Assembly (NCBI RefSeq): GCF_004799495.1
Contig: NZ_SSMY01000011.1
Location: forward strand, 124,001-188,000
Source of the DNA: Sphingomonas sp.
Lineage (GTDB): Bacteria > Pseudomonadota > Alphaproteobacteria > Sphingomonadales > Sphingomonadaceae
Direction: 5' to 3'
Length of the DNA: 64,000 bases
The position numbers were made by a program, and so were the translations under genes. Positions 13,091 to 20,965 of the stretch are shown here, in pieces. Each line of letters opens with the position of its first letter. Within the stretch, counting starts at the first letter, position 1. The notes below the pieces were generated by a model. That model did no database searches and was not told the DNA's origin. It saw nothing but the letters and a program-made list of their open reading frames with translations.

Positions 13091-14785
13091 TCAATGATCG
13101 CTGCTATACACCGCGACGCTCGGCGCGAGCGGGTCGAGCAGGACCCACAACGCGATGCCGACCGCGCAGGCGAGTAGCAGGGCACTCGCCATTGTCGCGC
13201 GGCGGCGCTCGACCGCAGGCATTAGCGGGAGCAGCAGGACCGTGCTGATCGCGAGCGGCACCGCGGCGATGATCGGCATGCCCGGCCCCACCGCCTGCAA
13301 CAGGAAGAAACCGAAGCCGAGCATATAGCCGACCCCCAGGATCGCGGCGATCATCGTTGCGATCAGCCCGGCCCGGCGCCCCGCCACGCGATCGAGCGCG
13401 AGCGCCAGCCCGCCGAGCATCAGCGGCACCGCGAACGGATAGGCCGCGGTCGGCGCCGCCGCCTGCGCGAACGTTCCCAGCGCCAGGAGCGGCACCGCCG
13501 CTCCGGCAATCGTTCCGACGTTCGACGGCAACCAGCGGCGCAATGTGACAAGCACCGCGAGGCACACCAACAGCGCTTGCACCTGGAGCCGCGGGATCGC
13601 CGCGAGCCGGTCGTAGTAATTGGTGTGGCCTCCAGCCCCCGACACGAGGTTGACGAGATACAGCGCCAATCCCGACGCGACGATCAGACCGAGCAACACA
13701 CCCGCGCCGTTGGCCACCTCACCGACCGTTCCACGCCGCCAAGCCGCGACCGCGTAGCCGCCCGCGCCGAGCAGCAGGATCAGCCAGCCCAACGCGGGCG
13801 CATAGCTCACGAAGAACAGCCCGAACGCGTCGAAGAACACACGGTCCGGCGCTTTCCCGGGTAAAGCAGGTGCCGCGAGCAGCCCGCGTGTCAGGTCGAG
13901 CACTTGCCGCCCCATGTCCTGCAACGCGCCCTGGTCGAGCCGGTCGGGCGTCGCGAGCGGTGAATGATAGAGTTCGGGTCGCCCGATGAACGCGAAGTTG
14001 AACCCCGGCACGCCGAGATTCTTGGCGATGGTGTAATCGGTCGAATTCGGCAGCTTCTTGTAGATGAACACGCTGAGCGAGGTGCCGACCGGGCGGCTGA
14101 CGCTCCGTCCGAACAGGTCCATCATAGCGCCATTGTCGCTGCCCGTTTCGAACATCGACGCGCGACCGCCGCCGCCGCGCGTTTCGAGGTTGACGATCAC
14201 GCCGACGTGGCCGCGCCGCGGATCGCCCGCGAAGAACGCCTTCGCGCCCTCCAGCCCCAATTCCTCGCCGTCGGTGAGCAGCACCATCAAATCTCGCTGC
14301 GGCTGCTGCCCACTCGCCTTGATCGCACGCACCGTCTCCAGGATCGACGCGACTCCCGCCCCGTCGTCGGCGGCGGCCGGCGAGCCCCATACGCTGTCGT
14401 GATGCGCCATCAGCAGCACCGCGGGCGCAGCGCGGTCGCGCCCCGGCAGCACCGCGACGATATTGGTCAGCGGCGGCGTCGCGTTTGATTTGCTCCAGTT
14501 TGCGAGCCGCTCGGCACCCGCCGCATCCATCGCGCCGGCCGCTGTCGCGACCTCCAGCCCCATGCCCTGCAGCCGCGTGACCAGATACGCGCGTAGCGCC
14601 GCGTCCTCTTGGCTCCCGGTCGGGTGCGGCGCGCGGCCGATCTCCCGGATGTCGGCCATCGCGCGCGTCGCGGAGAAAGCGGTCGCCGCCGCGCCGCTGC
14701 CCGCCGGTCCCGGCGGCGTGGTCGCGACGATCGCCAGCACGATGGCGCCGACCATCGCCACCAGCAAAGCCCACCAGTTCCGCAT
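13091..14785 (-). CDS. M28-family membrane metallopeptidase
   Basis: A 564-residue protein. One N-terminal hydrophobic anchor (residues 3-22) precedes an M28 zinc-peptidase domain (about 40-330) and then a C-terminal block of 7-8 hydrophobic helices. Visible metal and catalytic residues are MAHHDSV (His128, Asp130), ADDGAG (Asp140), TDGEELGLEGA (Glu174-Glu175), NLETRG (Glu201) and a late histidine in ELYHSPLATPD. The domain order resembles eukaryotic ER metallopeptidase 1. The start ATG 14785 is preceded by GGGGAGGGG; an ATG 26 codons upstream would place that signal inside the gene. It probably trims peptides on the periplasmic face; the substrate is unknown. Confidence 0.88.
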   Translation of the reverse strand: MRNWWALLVAMVGAIVLAIVATTPPGPAGSGAAATAFSATRAMADIREIGRAPHPTGSQEDAALRAYLVTRLQGMGLEVATAAGAMDAAGAERLANWSKSNATPPLTNIVAVLPGRDRAAPAVLLMAHHDSVWGSPAAADDGAGVASILETVRAIKASGQQPQRDLMVLLTDGEELGLEGAKAFFAGDPRRGHVGVIVNLETRGGGGRASMFETGSDNGAMMDLFGRSVSRPVGTSLSVFIYKKLPNSTDYTIAKNLGVPGFNFAFIGRPELYHSPLATPDRLDQGALQDMGRQVLDLTRGLLAAPALPGKAPDRVFFDAFGLFFVSYAPALGWLILLLGAGGYAVAAWRRGTVGEVANGAGVLLGLIVASGLALYLVNLVSGAGGHTNYYDRLAAIPRLQVQALLVCLAVLVTLRRWLPSNVGTIAGAAVPLLALGTFAQAAAPTAAYPFAVPLMLGGLALALDRVAGRRAGLIATMIAAILGVGYMLGFGFFLLQAVGPGMPIIAAVPLAISTVLLLPLMPAVERRRATMASALLLACAVGIALWVLLDPLAPSVAVYSSDH

Positions 14786-14902
14786 CGCACCCCTCCCCGA
14801 ATTTTTTCCTACGCTAGGGGTTGCACCGGCGCGGAGCAACAAACGCCTCCGCTTCGGTCGCAAGGGCTTGCCCGATTCCCGTCCGCTGTCGAATAAGCGT
14901 GC

Positions 14903-15781
14903 ATGGACATGCCCGCCATCCCGGCGTCGGAGTGCGACGACCCCGAGCGGCGCGACGTCGTCACCGCTTCCGCTCTGGTGCGCAATTTCGGCACGTGGCG
15001 CGAGCGAGCGCTACGCGCGCCGATCTATATCCTGCATCGCGGGCGACCGCGGCTGATTCTCGCGTCGGTCGAGCTGATGGACATGCTGTGCCGGCCACAG
15101 GACGACGGGCGGCGCCTCACCGCCTTGCTCGACGGATCGCCCGACATGATCGTGATCGTCGACCGCGCGCTCGATATCGTCGGCACCAGCCGATCGGTCC
15201 GCGCCCGCTTTGGCGGCGGCGATCTGCACGGCGCACCCGCAACCATGCTCGTCGCGCCCGACGGGGCCGCGGCGCTCACGGCAGCGATCCAGCGGGTGAT
15301 AGATCTGGCCGTACCCGAAGCGATCGACCTGCCGTTGGCGGGCGAGCCTGGCGCCCGCCTATCGCTCGCGATCGAACCATATCCCGACGGCGCTGCACTG
15401 TTTGCACGCGAGACGGGCGGCGCGACCAACGACGACCGCGCCTCGCTCGACGAGACCTTCGCACTGTCGCGCGGCGCCGCCGTGGCGCGGATCGACCGCT
15501 ACGGCTTTCTCGACGGCCCGCATACTGCGCTCGCCGCATTGACCGGGATCGGCGCCGCCATGCTGTCGAGCCTCCGTCTCGTATCGCTGTTCACCGTTGC
15601 GACGCGCGGCGCGATCGCCGACATGATCGCCGCGGTCGCCGCCGACGGCGAGCCGCGATCGGGTCCCGCCCTGCTGCTGATCGACAGCGCCAACCCGCGC
15701 CCCGTCACCGTCGCCCTCGCACCTCGCCGTCACAGAAATGGGATCGATGGTGTCGTCGCGCTGATTCTGGCGACCGACTGA
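14903..15781 (+). CDS. PAS-domain protein with an N-terminal Phd/YefM-like module
   Basis: A 292-residue soluble protein. Residues ~19-63 (VTASALVRNFGTWRERALRA, then PIYILHRGRPRLILASVELM) follow the Phd/YefM antitoxin pattern of a short strand, a helix and a 'hxxGRPxxhhhs' hairpin. Residues ~70-175 look like a PAS domain (LLDGSPDMIVIVDRALDIVG), and a second PAS-like or sensory segment may occupy 195-285. No kinase, cyclase or output domain follows. No toxin gene is adjacent. It may be a DNA-binding sensor in which the antitoxin fold serves as the operator-binding part; this is inference from pattern alone. It diverges from the M28 peptidase gene. Confidence 0.65.
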   Translation: MDMPAIPASECDDPERRDVVTASALVRNFGTWRERALRAPIYILHRGRPRLILASVELMDMLCRPQDDGRRLTALLDGSPDMIVIVDRALDIVGTSRSVRARFGGGDLHGAPATMLVAPDGAAALTAAIQRVIDLAVPEAIDLPLAGEPGARLSLAIEPYPDGAALFARETGGATNDDRASLDETFALSRGAAVARIDRYGFLDGPHTALAALTGIGAAMLSSLRLVSLFTVATRGAIADMIAAVAADGEPRSGPALLLIDSANPRPVTVALAPRRHRNGIDGVVALILATD

Positions 15782-15895
15782 ATTTGCATCCCAACCCGTT
15801 GCGACATGCTTAAACGCGCATAAACCGCGTCTTTACGTGCTTCGGTATATCCCTTGGCTCCACAGCGTTCGAAATTACTGGGCCATTGGGGAAAC

Positions 15896-16561
15896 ATGTC
15901 AGTCGAATCCGTCCCGTTCGATCGCCAAAGCGGCAGCTGGAGCGTGCTTGCGGCGCTGGCCGAAGCCGATGGTAGTGCACACCACCCGTTCGTCCAGGCG
16001 ATGAGTGCTCGTGGCGCGGCGACGCGCGACCTGGCCGATGCGATCCACCTGCTCTGCGCGCTTCACGGGCGCCAACCCGGCGTGATCGATCATGCGCTGG
16101 CGCACGGTCCCAACGCGATCGCCGAATCGTGGCTCGACGAGGCGGCGTATGCCTTTGCCGACGAACGCGCGCTGCTCGCCCGGCTGACCGCCGCCGCCGG
16201 CCCGATTCCCTCGACCCCCGGCCAGGCCGAATCCGAAGCCGCGGTCACCCACCAGCTCCACGCGCTCGACATGCTCGCCCAGTCCGACCGGACCGGCTGC
16301 GCGGTGGGCGCGGCGATCGCACTGGTGCTCGACTGGCGTGCGATCCGGCATGTGCTCGAGGCGGCCGCCGACCGCGCCGGATTCGCCCCGCTCCCCTCGA
16401 CGCTGCCGATCGACGCCGACACCGCGACGCTCGCCGCGACGATCGCCGCCGACCCCGCGATCGAGCGCGCGATGAGCTTCGGCGCGCAGCAGCTGCTCGC
16501 GCAACACCGCGCGTTGTGGGATCTCGCCGACGCGCGCAAGTCGGCACGCGACCGGCACTAA
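15896..16561 (+). CDS. Conserved hypothetical protein, all-helical
   Basis: A 221-residue protein I do not recognise. It starts MSVESVPFDRQSGSWSV at ATG 15896, preceded by GGGGAAA; an in-frame ATG at 15854 lies in AT-richer non-coding sequence. Composition is Ala/Asp/His-rich with several long helices (residues ~55-75, 85-110 and 130-165), no signal peptide and no membrane segment. Histidines occur at intervals (LLCALHGRQPG, DHALAHG, HQLHALD) but do not form a metal motif I can name. Its last four bases overlap the convergent DUF2306 gene. Confidence 0.7.
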   Translation: MSVESVPFDRQSGSWSVLAALAEADGSAHHPFVQAMSARGAATRDLADAIHLLCALHGRQPGVIDHALAHGPNAIAESWLDEAAYAFADERALLARLTAAAGPIPSTPGQAESEAAVTHQLHALDMLAQSDRTGCAVGAAIALVLDWRAIRHVLEAAADRAGFAPLPSTLPIDADTATLAATIAADPAIERAMSFGAQQLLAQHRALWDLADARKSARDRH

Positions 16562-17211
16562 GTTACGGCGACGAAAGTTGTCGCGGCACGCTCGCCTGAC
16601 GCGTGCCGTGCGCGGCGGATGTAGAACTCGACGAACGCCAGGTTGGTGATCCAGCCGAGCCACGCGATGACGCGATACGCGGGGTAGAACGGATAGCCGA
16701 GCAGCGCCGAGGCCGGGAGCATCAGGCGCAACGTGATCGCCGTTGCGGTGATCGCATAAGACCGCAGCATCCATTCGCGATGATCGCCGAATCGCCGTTC
16801 GACGGCGGCTCGCCATCCGAGCCCGGTGAACACTGGCCAAAGCAGCGCCGGGATCGCGAATCCGACTACGGCTACCGGCCCCGCCGTGGTGCCCAGCGCC
16901 AGCATGAAGCCGGCAGGGGCGCCGATCGCGCAGGCGATCACGTAAAGGCGGCCGGTCACGCGATGGAACCCCGGCCAGCGGGTCCGCACGAACCGCACGA
17001 ACTGGAGCGGCCCGAGCAGTAATGCGGTGACTCCGCCCACGACATGGAGGATGAGAAACGGGTGCGCGAAGGCGTTCTCGACGATCGGCGGCGGCGGCGG
17101 CATGTGCTCGGTGAGGTAGCGCAGCACCGAAACCGTCGCGATCTCAACGGTGAACAAGGCAATGAGGCTGCGCCAGGCTATGGCGTAGAATACGGCAAGT
17201 TTTTCGGTCAT
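16558..17211 (-). CDS. DUF2306 membrane protein
   Basis: A 217-residue protein with 5-6 transmembrane helices. The family hallmarks are visible: HPFLILHVVGGVTALLLGP, then FHRVTGRLYVIA and HREWMLRSYAIT, with histidines in helices that could bind haem. Function is not established. It diverges from a LytTR membrane regulator across a 68-nt gap, so that regulator is the obvious candidate to control it. ATG 17211 is preceded by AGGAGCC on the minus strand. Confidence 0.85.
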   Translation of the reverse strand: MTEKLAVFYAIAWRSLIALFTVEIATVSVLRYLTEHMPPPPPIVENAFAHPFLILHVVGGVTALLLGPLQFVRFVRTRWPGFHRVTGRLYVIACAIGAPAGFMLALGTTAGPVAVVGFAIPALLWPVFTGLGWRAAVERRFGDHREWMLRSYAITATAITLRLMLPASALLGYPFYPAYRVIAWLGWITNLAFVEFYIRRARHASGERAATTFVAVT

Positions 17212-17279
17212 CCTCGGCTCCTGTTAGCAATGCGGGAGGGGTCTTCCCGGATGATCGGCCGTCGAAAAGGTGGTTTTGC

Positions 17280-18050
17280 GTGAACGGTGCGACTGGTTCG
17301 CGAGTGGTGCGGCCGCGGGCGTGGCGGCGGCTCGCGATCGATCTGCTGCTGCTCGTCGGCCTCGGCGCATTGATGGCGGTCCTCGGCCCCTATCGCACGC
17401 TCGACACCCCGGCACCGGTGCGGACGGTGTACTGGCTGATCGCGGTGATCGGCGCGGGGACTGTCGGCATTCTGATCGACGAGACGCTGGGCGCGCGGAT
17501 CGCGCGCTTCTGGCCCCGGATCGTCGCGGTCTCATTGGCGATGACGATCCCGGTGACGCCGTTCATCTACACGCTCAACGCGGTGATGCTGGGGCTGCCG
17601 CGGCGGGCGTGGCTGATGCCGCAGCTCGGATGGCAGGTGTTCGTCGTTTCGCTGCTGGTGATGACGTTGCGGGCGCTAGCGTGGCGGCGCACAGTCGAAA
17701 CGCGCACGATAATCGCGCCGCCGCTTCCGGAAGCCGAGCGAACCTTTCGTCTGCGCCTGTCGGCGCGGCGGCGCGGTGCCAGACTGGTCGCCGTCGAAGC
17801 GGAGGATCATTATGTCCGGGTCCATACCGACGCCGGCTCTGAACTGCTCGCGATGCGATTTTCAGAGGCGCTCGACGAACTGGCCGACGCCTATGGCTAT
17901 CGGCTGCATCGATCGTGGTGGGCGGCTGCCGAAGCGATCGAGGCGGTCCGATGGAAACGCGGCAGCGGTGAAGCGCGGCTGGCCGGCGGGATCGTGGCGC
18001 CGGTGAGTCGCAGCTGTGCAGCGGACCTGCGGCGCGCCGGTTGGCGGTGA
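17280..18050 (+). CDS. Membrane-bound LytTR transcriptional regulator
   Basis: A 256-residue protein. About four hydrophobic helices occupy residues ~16-135, followed after a short linker by a LytTR DNA-binding domain from ~158 to the end (RGARLVAVEAEDHYVRVHT, then RFSEALDELADAYGYRLHRSWW). The order is that of one-component LytTR regulators of the LytTR regulatory-system type, where the membrane part represses or senses. Start GTG 17280 has AAAGGTGG 6 nt upstream. Its divergent neighbour is DUF2306; a typical target would be the shared 68-nt intergenic region. Confidence 0.85.
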   Translation: MNGATGSRVVRPRAWRRLAIDLLLLVGLGALMAVLGPYRTLDTPAPVRTVYWLIAVIGAGTVGILIDETLGARIARFWPRIVAVSLAMTIPVTPFIYTLNAVMLGLPRRAWLMPQLGWQVFVVSLLVMTLRALAWRRTVETRTIIAPPLPEAERTFRLRLSARRRGARLVAVEAEDHYVRVHTDAGSELLAMRFSEALDELADAYGYRLHRSWWAAAEAIEAVRWKRGSGEARLAGGIVAPVSRSCAADLRRAGWR

Positions 18051-18126
18051 CCGCGGCGGAGGACGGACTTGCGCGCGCTCGGCCTGCTGCCTAACCAAAC
18101 CCGACATTCGAAAAGTTAGGCGCATC

Positions 18127-18987
18127 ATGATTCGCTTTGCCGGCACCGAAAGCTATGTCGCGACCGACGATCTCAAAGTCGCGGTCAATGCGGCGGTGAC
18201 CTTGCGCCGGCCGCTCCTCGTCAAGGGCGAGCCCGGCACCGGCAAGACCGTCCTCGCCCACGAAATAGCGAAAGCGGTGTCCGCCCCGCTGATCGAGTGG
18301 AACGTCAAGTCTACGACCAAGGCGCAACAGGGACTGTACGAATATGACGCGGTCGCCCGGCTGCGCGACGGCCAGCTCGGCGATGAGCGCGTCCACGACA
18401 TTTCCAACTACATCCGCAAGGGGAAGCTATGGGAGGCGTTCACCAGCCCCCAGGTCCCTGTCCTGCTGATCGATGAGATCGACAAGGCCGATATCGAATT
18501 CCCCAACGACCTGCTCCAGGAGCTCGATCGCATGGAATTCCATGTCTACGAGACCAAGGAGACGGTCCGCGCCGCCGAGCGGCCGATCGTCGTCATCACC
18601 TCGAACAACGAGAAGGAATTGCCCGACGCGTTCCTGCGCCGCTGCTTCTTCCACTATATCAAATTCCCCGACCGCGATACGATGCAGGCGATCGTCGACG
18701 TCCACTTCCCCGGCATCCAGAAGATCCTGGTCTCAAAGGCGATGGACATTTTCTACGATGTCCGCGAGGTGCCCGGTCTCAAGAAGAAGCCGTCGACCAG
18801 CGAATTGCTCGACTGGCTCAAGCTGCTGCTCCACGAGGATATGCCGCTCGACGTGCTGCAGAACCGCGACCCGACCAAGGCGATCCCTCCCTTGCACGGC
18901 GCATTGCTCAAGAACGAGCAGGACGTGATGCTGTTCGAACGCCTCGCGTTCATGGCGAAGCGGCAACAGGGCGGCGCGCCGCGGTGA
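18127..18987 (+). CDS. MoxR-family AAA+ ATPase
   Basis: A 286-residue ATPase with Walker A GEPGTGKT, Walker B VLLIDEID, a sensor-1 region VVITSNNEKELPDAFLRR with an arginine finger, and a C-terminal lid. MoxR ATPases act as chaperones with a VWA-domain partner to mature or insert cofactors in enzyme complexes. The likely partner is the CoxE-type VWA protein at 20966, three genes downstream. ATG 18127 follows GTTAGGCG. The end overlaps the GFA gene (GTGA), so they are co-translated. Confidence 0.9.
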   Translation: MIRFAGTESYVATDDLKVAVNAAVTLRRPLLVKGEPGTGKTVLAHEIAKAVSAPLIEWNVKSTTKAQQGLYEYDAVARLRDGQLGDERVHDISNYIRKGKLWEAFTSPQVPVLLIDEIDKADIEFPNDLLQELDRMEFHVYETKETVRAAERPIVVITSNNEKELPDAFLRRCFFHYIKFPDRDTMQAIVDVHFPGIQKILVSKAMDIFYDVREVPGLKKKPSTSELLDWLKLLLHEDMPLDVLQNRDPTKAIPPLHGALLKNEQDVMLFERLAFMAKRQQGGAPR

Positions 18988-19397
18988 CGGCCGGCGCCGG
19001 CTGCCGCTGCGGCCAGGTCCGTATCGCGATCGCCGGGGACCCGGTTCGCGTGCGCACGTGTTGGTGTCGCGACTGCCAATATTGGGGATCGGGCAATGGC
19101 ACGACCAACGCCGCCTATCGCCGGGAAGACCTGACGATAGACGGGCAAGTGACGTGGTTCGACGGCGTCGCCGACAGCGGCAATCCGATGTCGCGCGGCT
19201 TTTGCCCGGTATGCGGAACGCCGCTGTTTACCGGTAACGGCCCCGACGCGCCGTTTCTGGCAATCCGCGTCGGCGCGCTCGACGACCCCAACGCCGTACG
19301 ACCGACCGAGACGATCTGGGTCGCCTCGGCGCCCGATTGGGCGAGCATCGATACCGACCTGCCGCAATCCGCCGGTCAGCCGCCGTCGATCAAATGA
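18984..19397 (+). CDS. GFA (glutathione-dependent formaldehyde-activating) domain protein
   Basis: A 137-residue zinc protein of the GFA/CENP-V fold. The seven cysteines expected are present: CRC near the N-terminus (Cys7, Cys9), CWCRDC (Cys26, Cys28, Cys31) and CPVC (Cys74, Cys77). Members may bind glutathione adducts, but most, including this one, have no proven substrate. The start is GTG 18984, overlapping the stop of the MoxR gene. It lies between the MoxR and VWA genes and may be co-transcribed with them. Confidence 0.88.
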   Translation: MTAGAGCRCGQVRIAIAGDPVRVRTCWCRDCQYWGSGNGTTNAAYRREDLTIDGQVTWFDGVADSGNPMSRGFCPVCGTPLFTGNGPDAPFLAIRVGALDDPNAVRPTETIWVASAPDWASIDTDLPQSAGQPPSIK

Positions 19398-19442
19398 TGT
19401 CCAGCCCCTTTTGATACCGATACGCACAGCCATGGCGGGCAG

Positions 19443-20315
19443 ATGAGCGACGTCCCCCAGCATTATGGCGCGACCCGCTTCGCCCGTGTCCGCGCGGCGC
19501 TCGAAGCGCGGACGCCCCGCGCTGGGTGGCGGCTGTGGCTGTATGAATTCCTGCTGTTCGGGTTCAAGCAGGGCTGGGCCTGCCTGTTCGGGGCGCTGAT
19601 GCTCGCGCTGCTGCTCGGCACGCATTATTTCTACCCCGCCGATGCGGGCCTCGCGCGCAACGATTTCCTGACGATCATGGCAGTGCTGATCCAGGCCGGG
19701 ATGCTCGCGTTCCGGTTGGAGAGCTGGGAAGAGGCGAAGGTCATCCTCGCCTTCCACGTCACTGGCACGATCATGGAACAGTTCAAGACGCAGGCCGGAT
19801 CGTGGAACTATGCCGATGGCGGATACCTGCACATCGGCATGGTGCCGCTCTATTCGGGGTTCATGTACGCCGCGGTGGGCAGCTATATCGCGCGCGTGTG
19901 GCGGATCTTCCGCTTCCGGTTCGATCCATATCCGCCGCGCTGGACGACGATCGCGCTGGCGGTCGCGATCTACGTCAATTTCTTCGCGCACCATTGGCTG
20001 CCCGACATCCGGCTCGGCCTGTTCGCGGCGACCGCGCTCCTGTTCTGGCGCACACGCGTGTACTTCACGCCGTTCCGGCGCGAGCGATGGATGCCGCTAC
20101 TGCTCGGCTGGTTCCTGGTTGCGGCGTTCATCTGGTTCGCGGAGAATATCGGCACGTTCGCGCATGCCTGGTCCTATCCCAACCAGCGCCACGGCTGGGA
20201 AATGGTCAGCCCGACCAAGCTTGGCGCGTGGTATCTGCTGATGATCATCTCGTTCGTGATGGTGTCATTGATCCACCGCGAAAGTTCCGAAAAAACTGGG
20301 TTACCGGCGCGTTAG
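19443..20315 (+). CDS. DUF817 integral membrane protein
   Basis: A 290-residue protein with 7-8 predicted transmembrane helices. Conserved-looking blocks for DUF817 are LYEFLLFGFKQGWACLFGA, EQFKTQAGSWNY, YSGFMYAAVGSY and WFAENIGTFAHAWSYP. These contain polar residues within helices (Glu, Gln, His), suggestive of an enzyme or transporter, but no function is established. ATG 19443 is preceded by GGCGGGCAG. No regulatory site is evident. Confidence 0.85.
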   Translation: MSDVPQHYGATRFARVRAALEARTPRAGWRLWLYEFLLFGFKQGWACLFGALMLALLLGTHYFYPADAGLARNDFLTIMAVLIQAGMLAFRLESWEEAKVILAFHVTGTIMEQFKTQAGSWNYADGGYLHIGMVPLYSGFMYAAVGSYIARVWRIFRFRFDPYPPRWTTIALAVAIYVNFFAHHWLPDIRLGLFAATALLFWRTRVYFTPFRRERWMPLLLGWFLVAAFIWFAENIGTFAHAWSYPNQRHGWEMVSPTKLGAWYLLMIISFVMVSLIHRESSEKTGLPAR

Positions 20316-20352
20316 GGATATTCGCGAACCAAGCCGTCAACCATGCTGCCCT

Positions 20353-20386
20353 ACCCCTTCGACCGCGTGAGCGGTGCGTAAGGGGT
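20353..20386. other. Imperfect hairpin between the DUF817 and CHAP genes
   Basis: ACCCCTT (20353-20359) pairs with AAGGGGT (20380-20386), and inside it ACCGC (20362-20366) pairs with GCGGT (20371-20375) around a GTGA loop. It is followed only by TTTG, so as a terminator it would be weak. It ends 7 nt before the CHAP start codon and could influence translation initiation there. Confidence 0.35.
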
Positions 20387-20393
20387 TTGCGGG

Positions 20394-20939
20394 ATGACGA
20401 TCAAGTTTCGGCTGTGCGCCGCCGCCCTTGGCCTGATGGGTCTCGCCGGAACCGCCCAAGCTTCCTCCTTGCTTGATTATGTCGGCCAATGCGTGCCGTT
20501 CGCGCGCGCCGCCTCGGGCATCCAGATCTACGGCGATGCGTGGACATGGTGGGATCAAGCCGAGGGCCGCTACCAGCGCGGCTATACCCCCCGCCCCGGC
20601 GCCGTTATCGCCTTCGCCAAGCAAGCCCGTTTGCCGCTCGGCCATGTCGCGGTGGTCAGCCGCGTCGTCGATAATCGCGTGCTGATGCTGACCCACGCCA
20701 ATTGGTCGCGCCAGAACGGCGAGCGCGGCCACGCCGAGCAGGACGTGACGGTGTACGACGTCAGCCGCGACAACGATTGGAGCGAAGTCCGCGTGTGGTA
20801 CCGCGACAATGACGGGCTGGGCAGCACGATCTACCGCGTCAACGGCTTCATCTATCCCGGCCGCCAGACCAAGGCCGTACCCGAACTGACCGGCAAGAAC
20901 CCGGATTATGTCGGCGCGCTGATCGACGCCTATCGCTGA
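20394..20939 (+). CDS. Secreted CHAP-domain amidase
   Basis: A 181-residue protein with a Sec signal peptide (cleavage after AQA near residue 23) and a single CHAP domain. The nucleophile is Cys33 in YVGQCVPFAR, the catalytic histidine is His84 in LPLGHVAVV and the likely third residue is Asn103 in THANW. CHAP domains cleave peptidoglycan peptides or act as amidases, so a periplasmic cell-wall role is expected. No separate binding domain is attached. It lies between DUF817 and the VWA gene. Confidence 0.87.
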   Translation: MTIKFRLCAAALGLMGLAGTAQASSLLDYVGQCVPFARAASGIQIYGDAWTWWDQAEGRYQRGYTPRPGAVIAFAKQARLPLGHVAVVSRVVDNRVLMLTHANWSRQNGERGHAEQDVTVYDVSRDNDWSEVRVWYRDNDGLGSTIYRVNGFIYPGRQTKAVPELTGKNPDYVGALIDAYR

Positions 20940-20965
20940 GTCCGAACGCGCGCTACGCTGGCGCG

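Noticed and set aside
11397..13094. 565-codon minus-strand open frame opposite rpoD
   Set aside because: Shadow of rpoD; low-complexity Leu/Asp/Arg composition and no family features.
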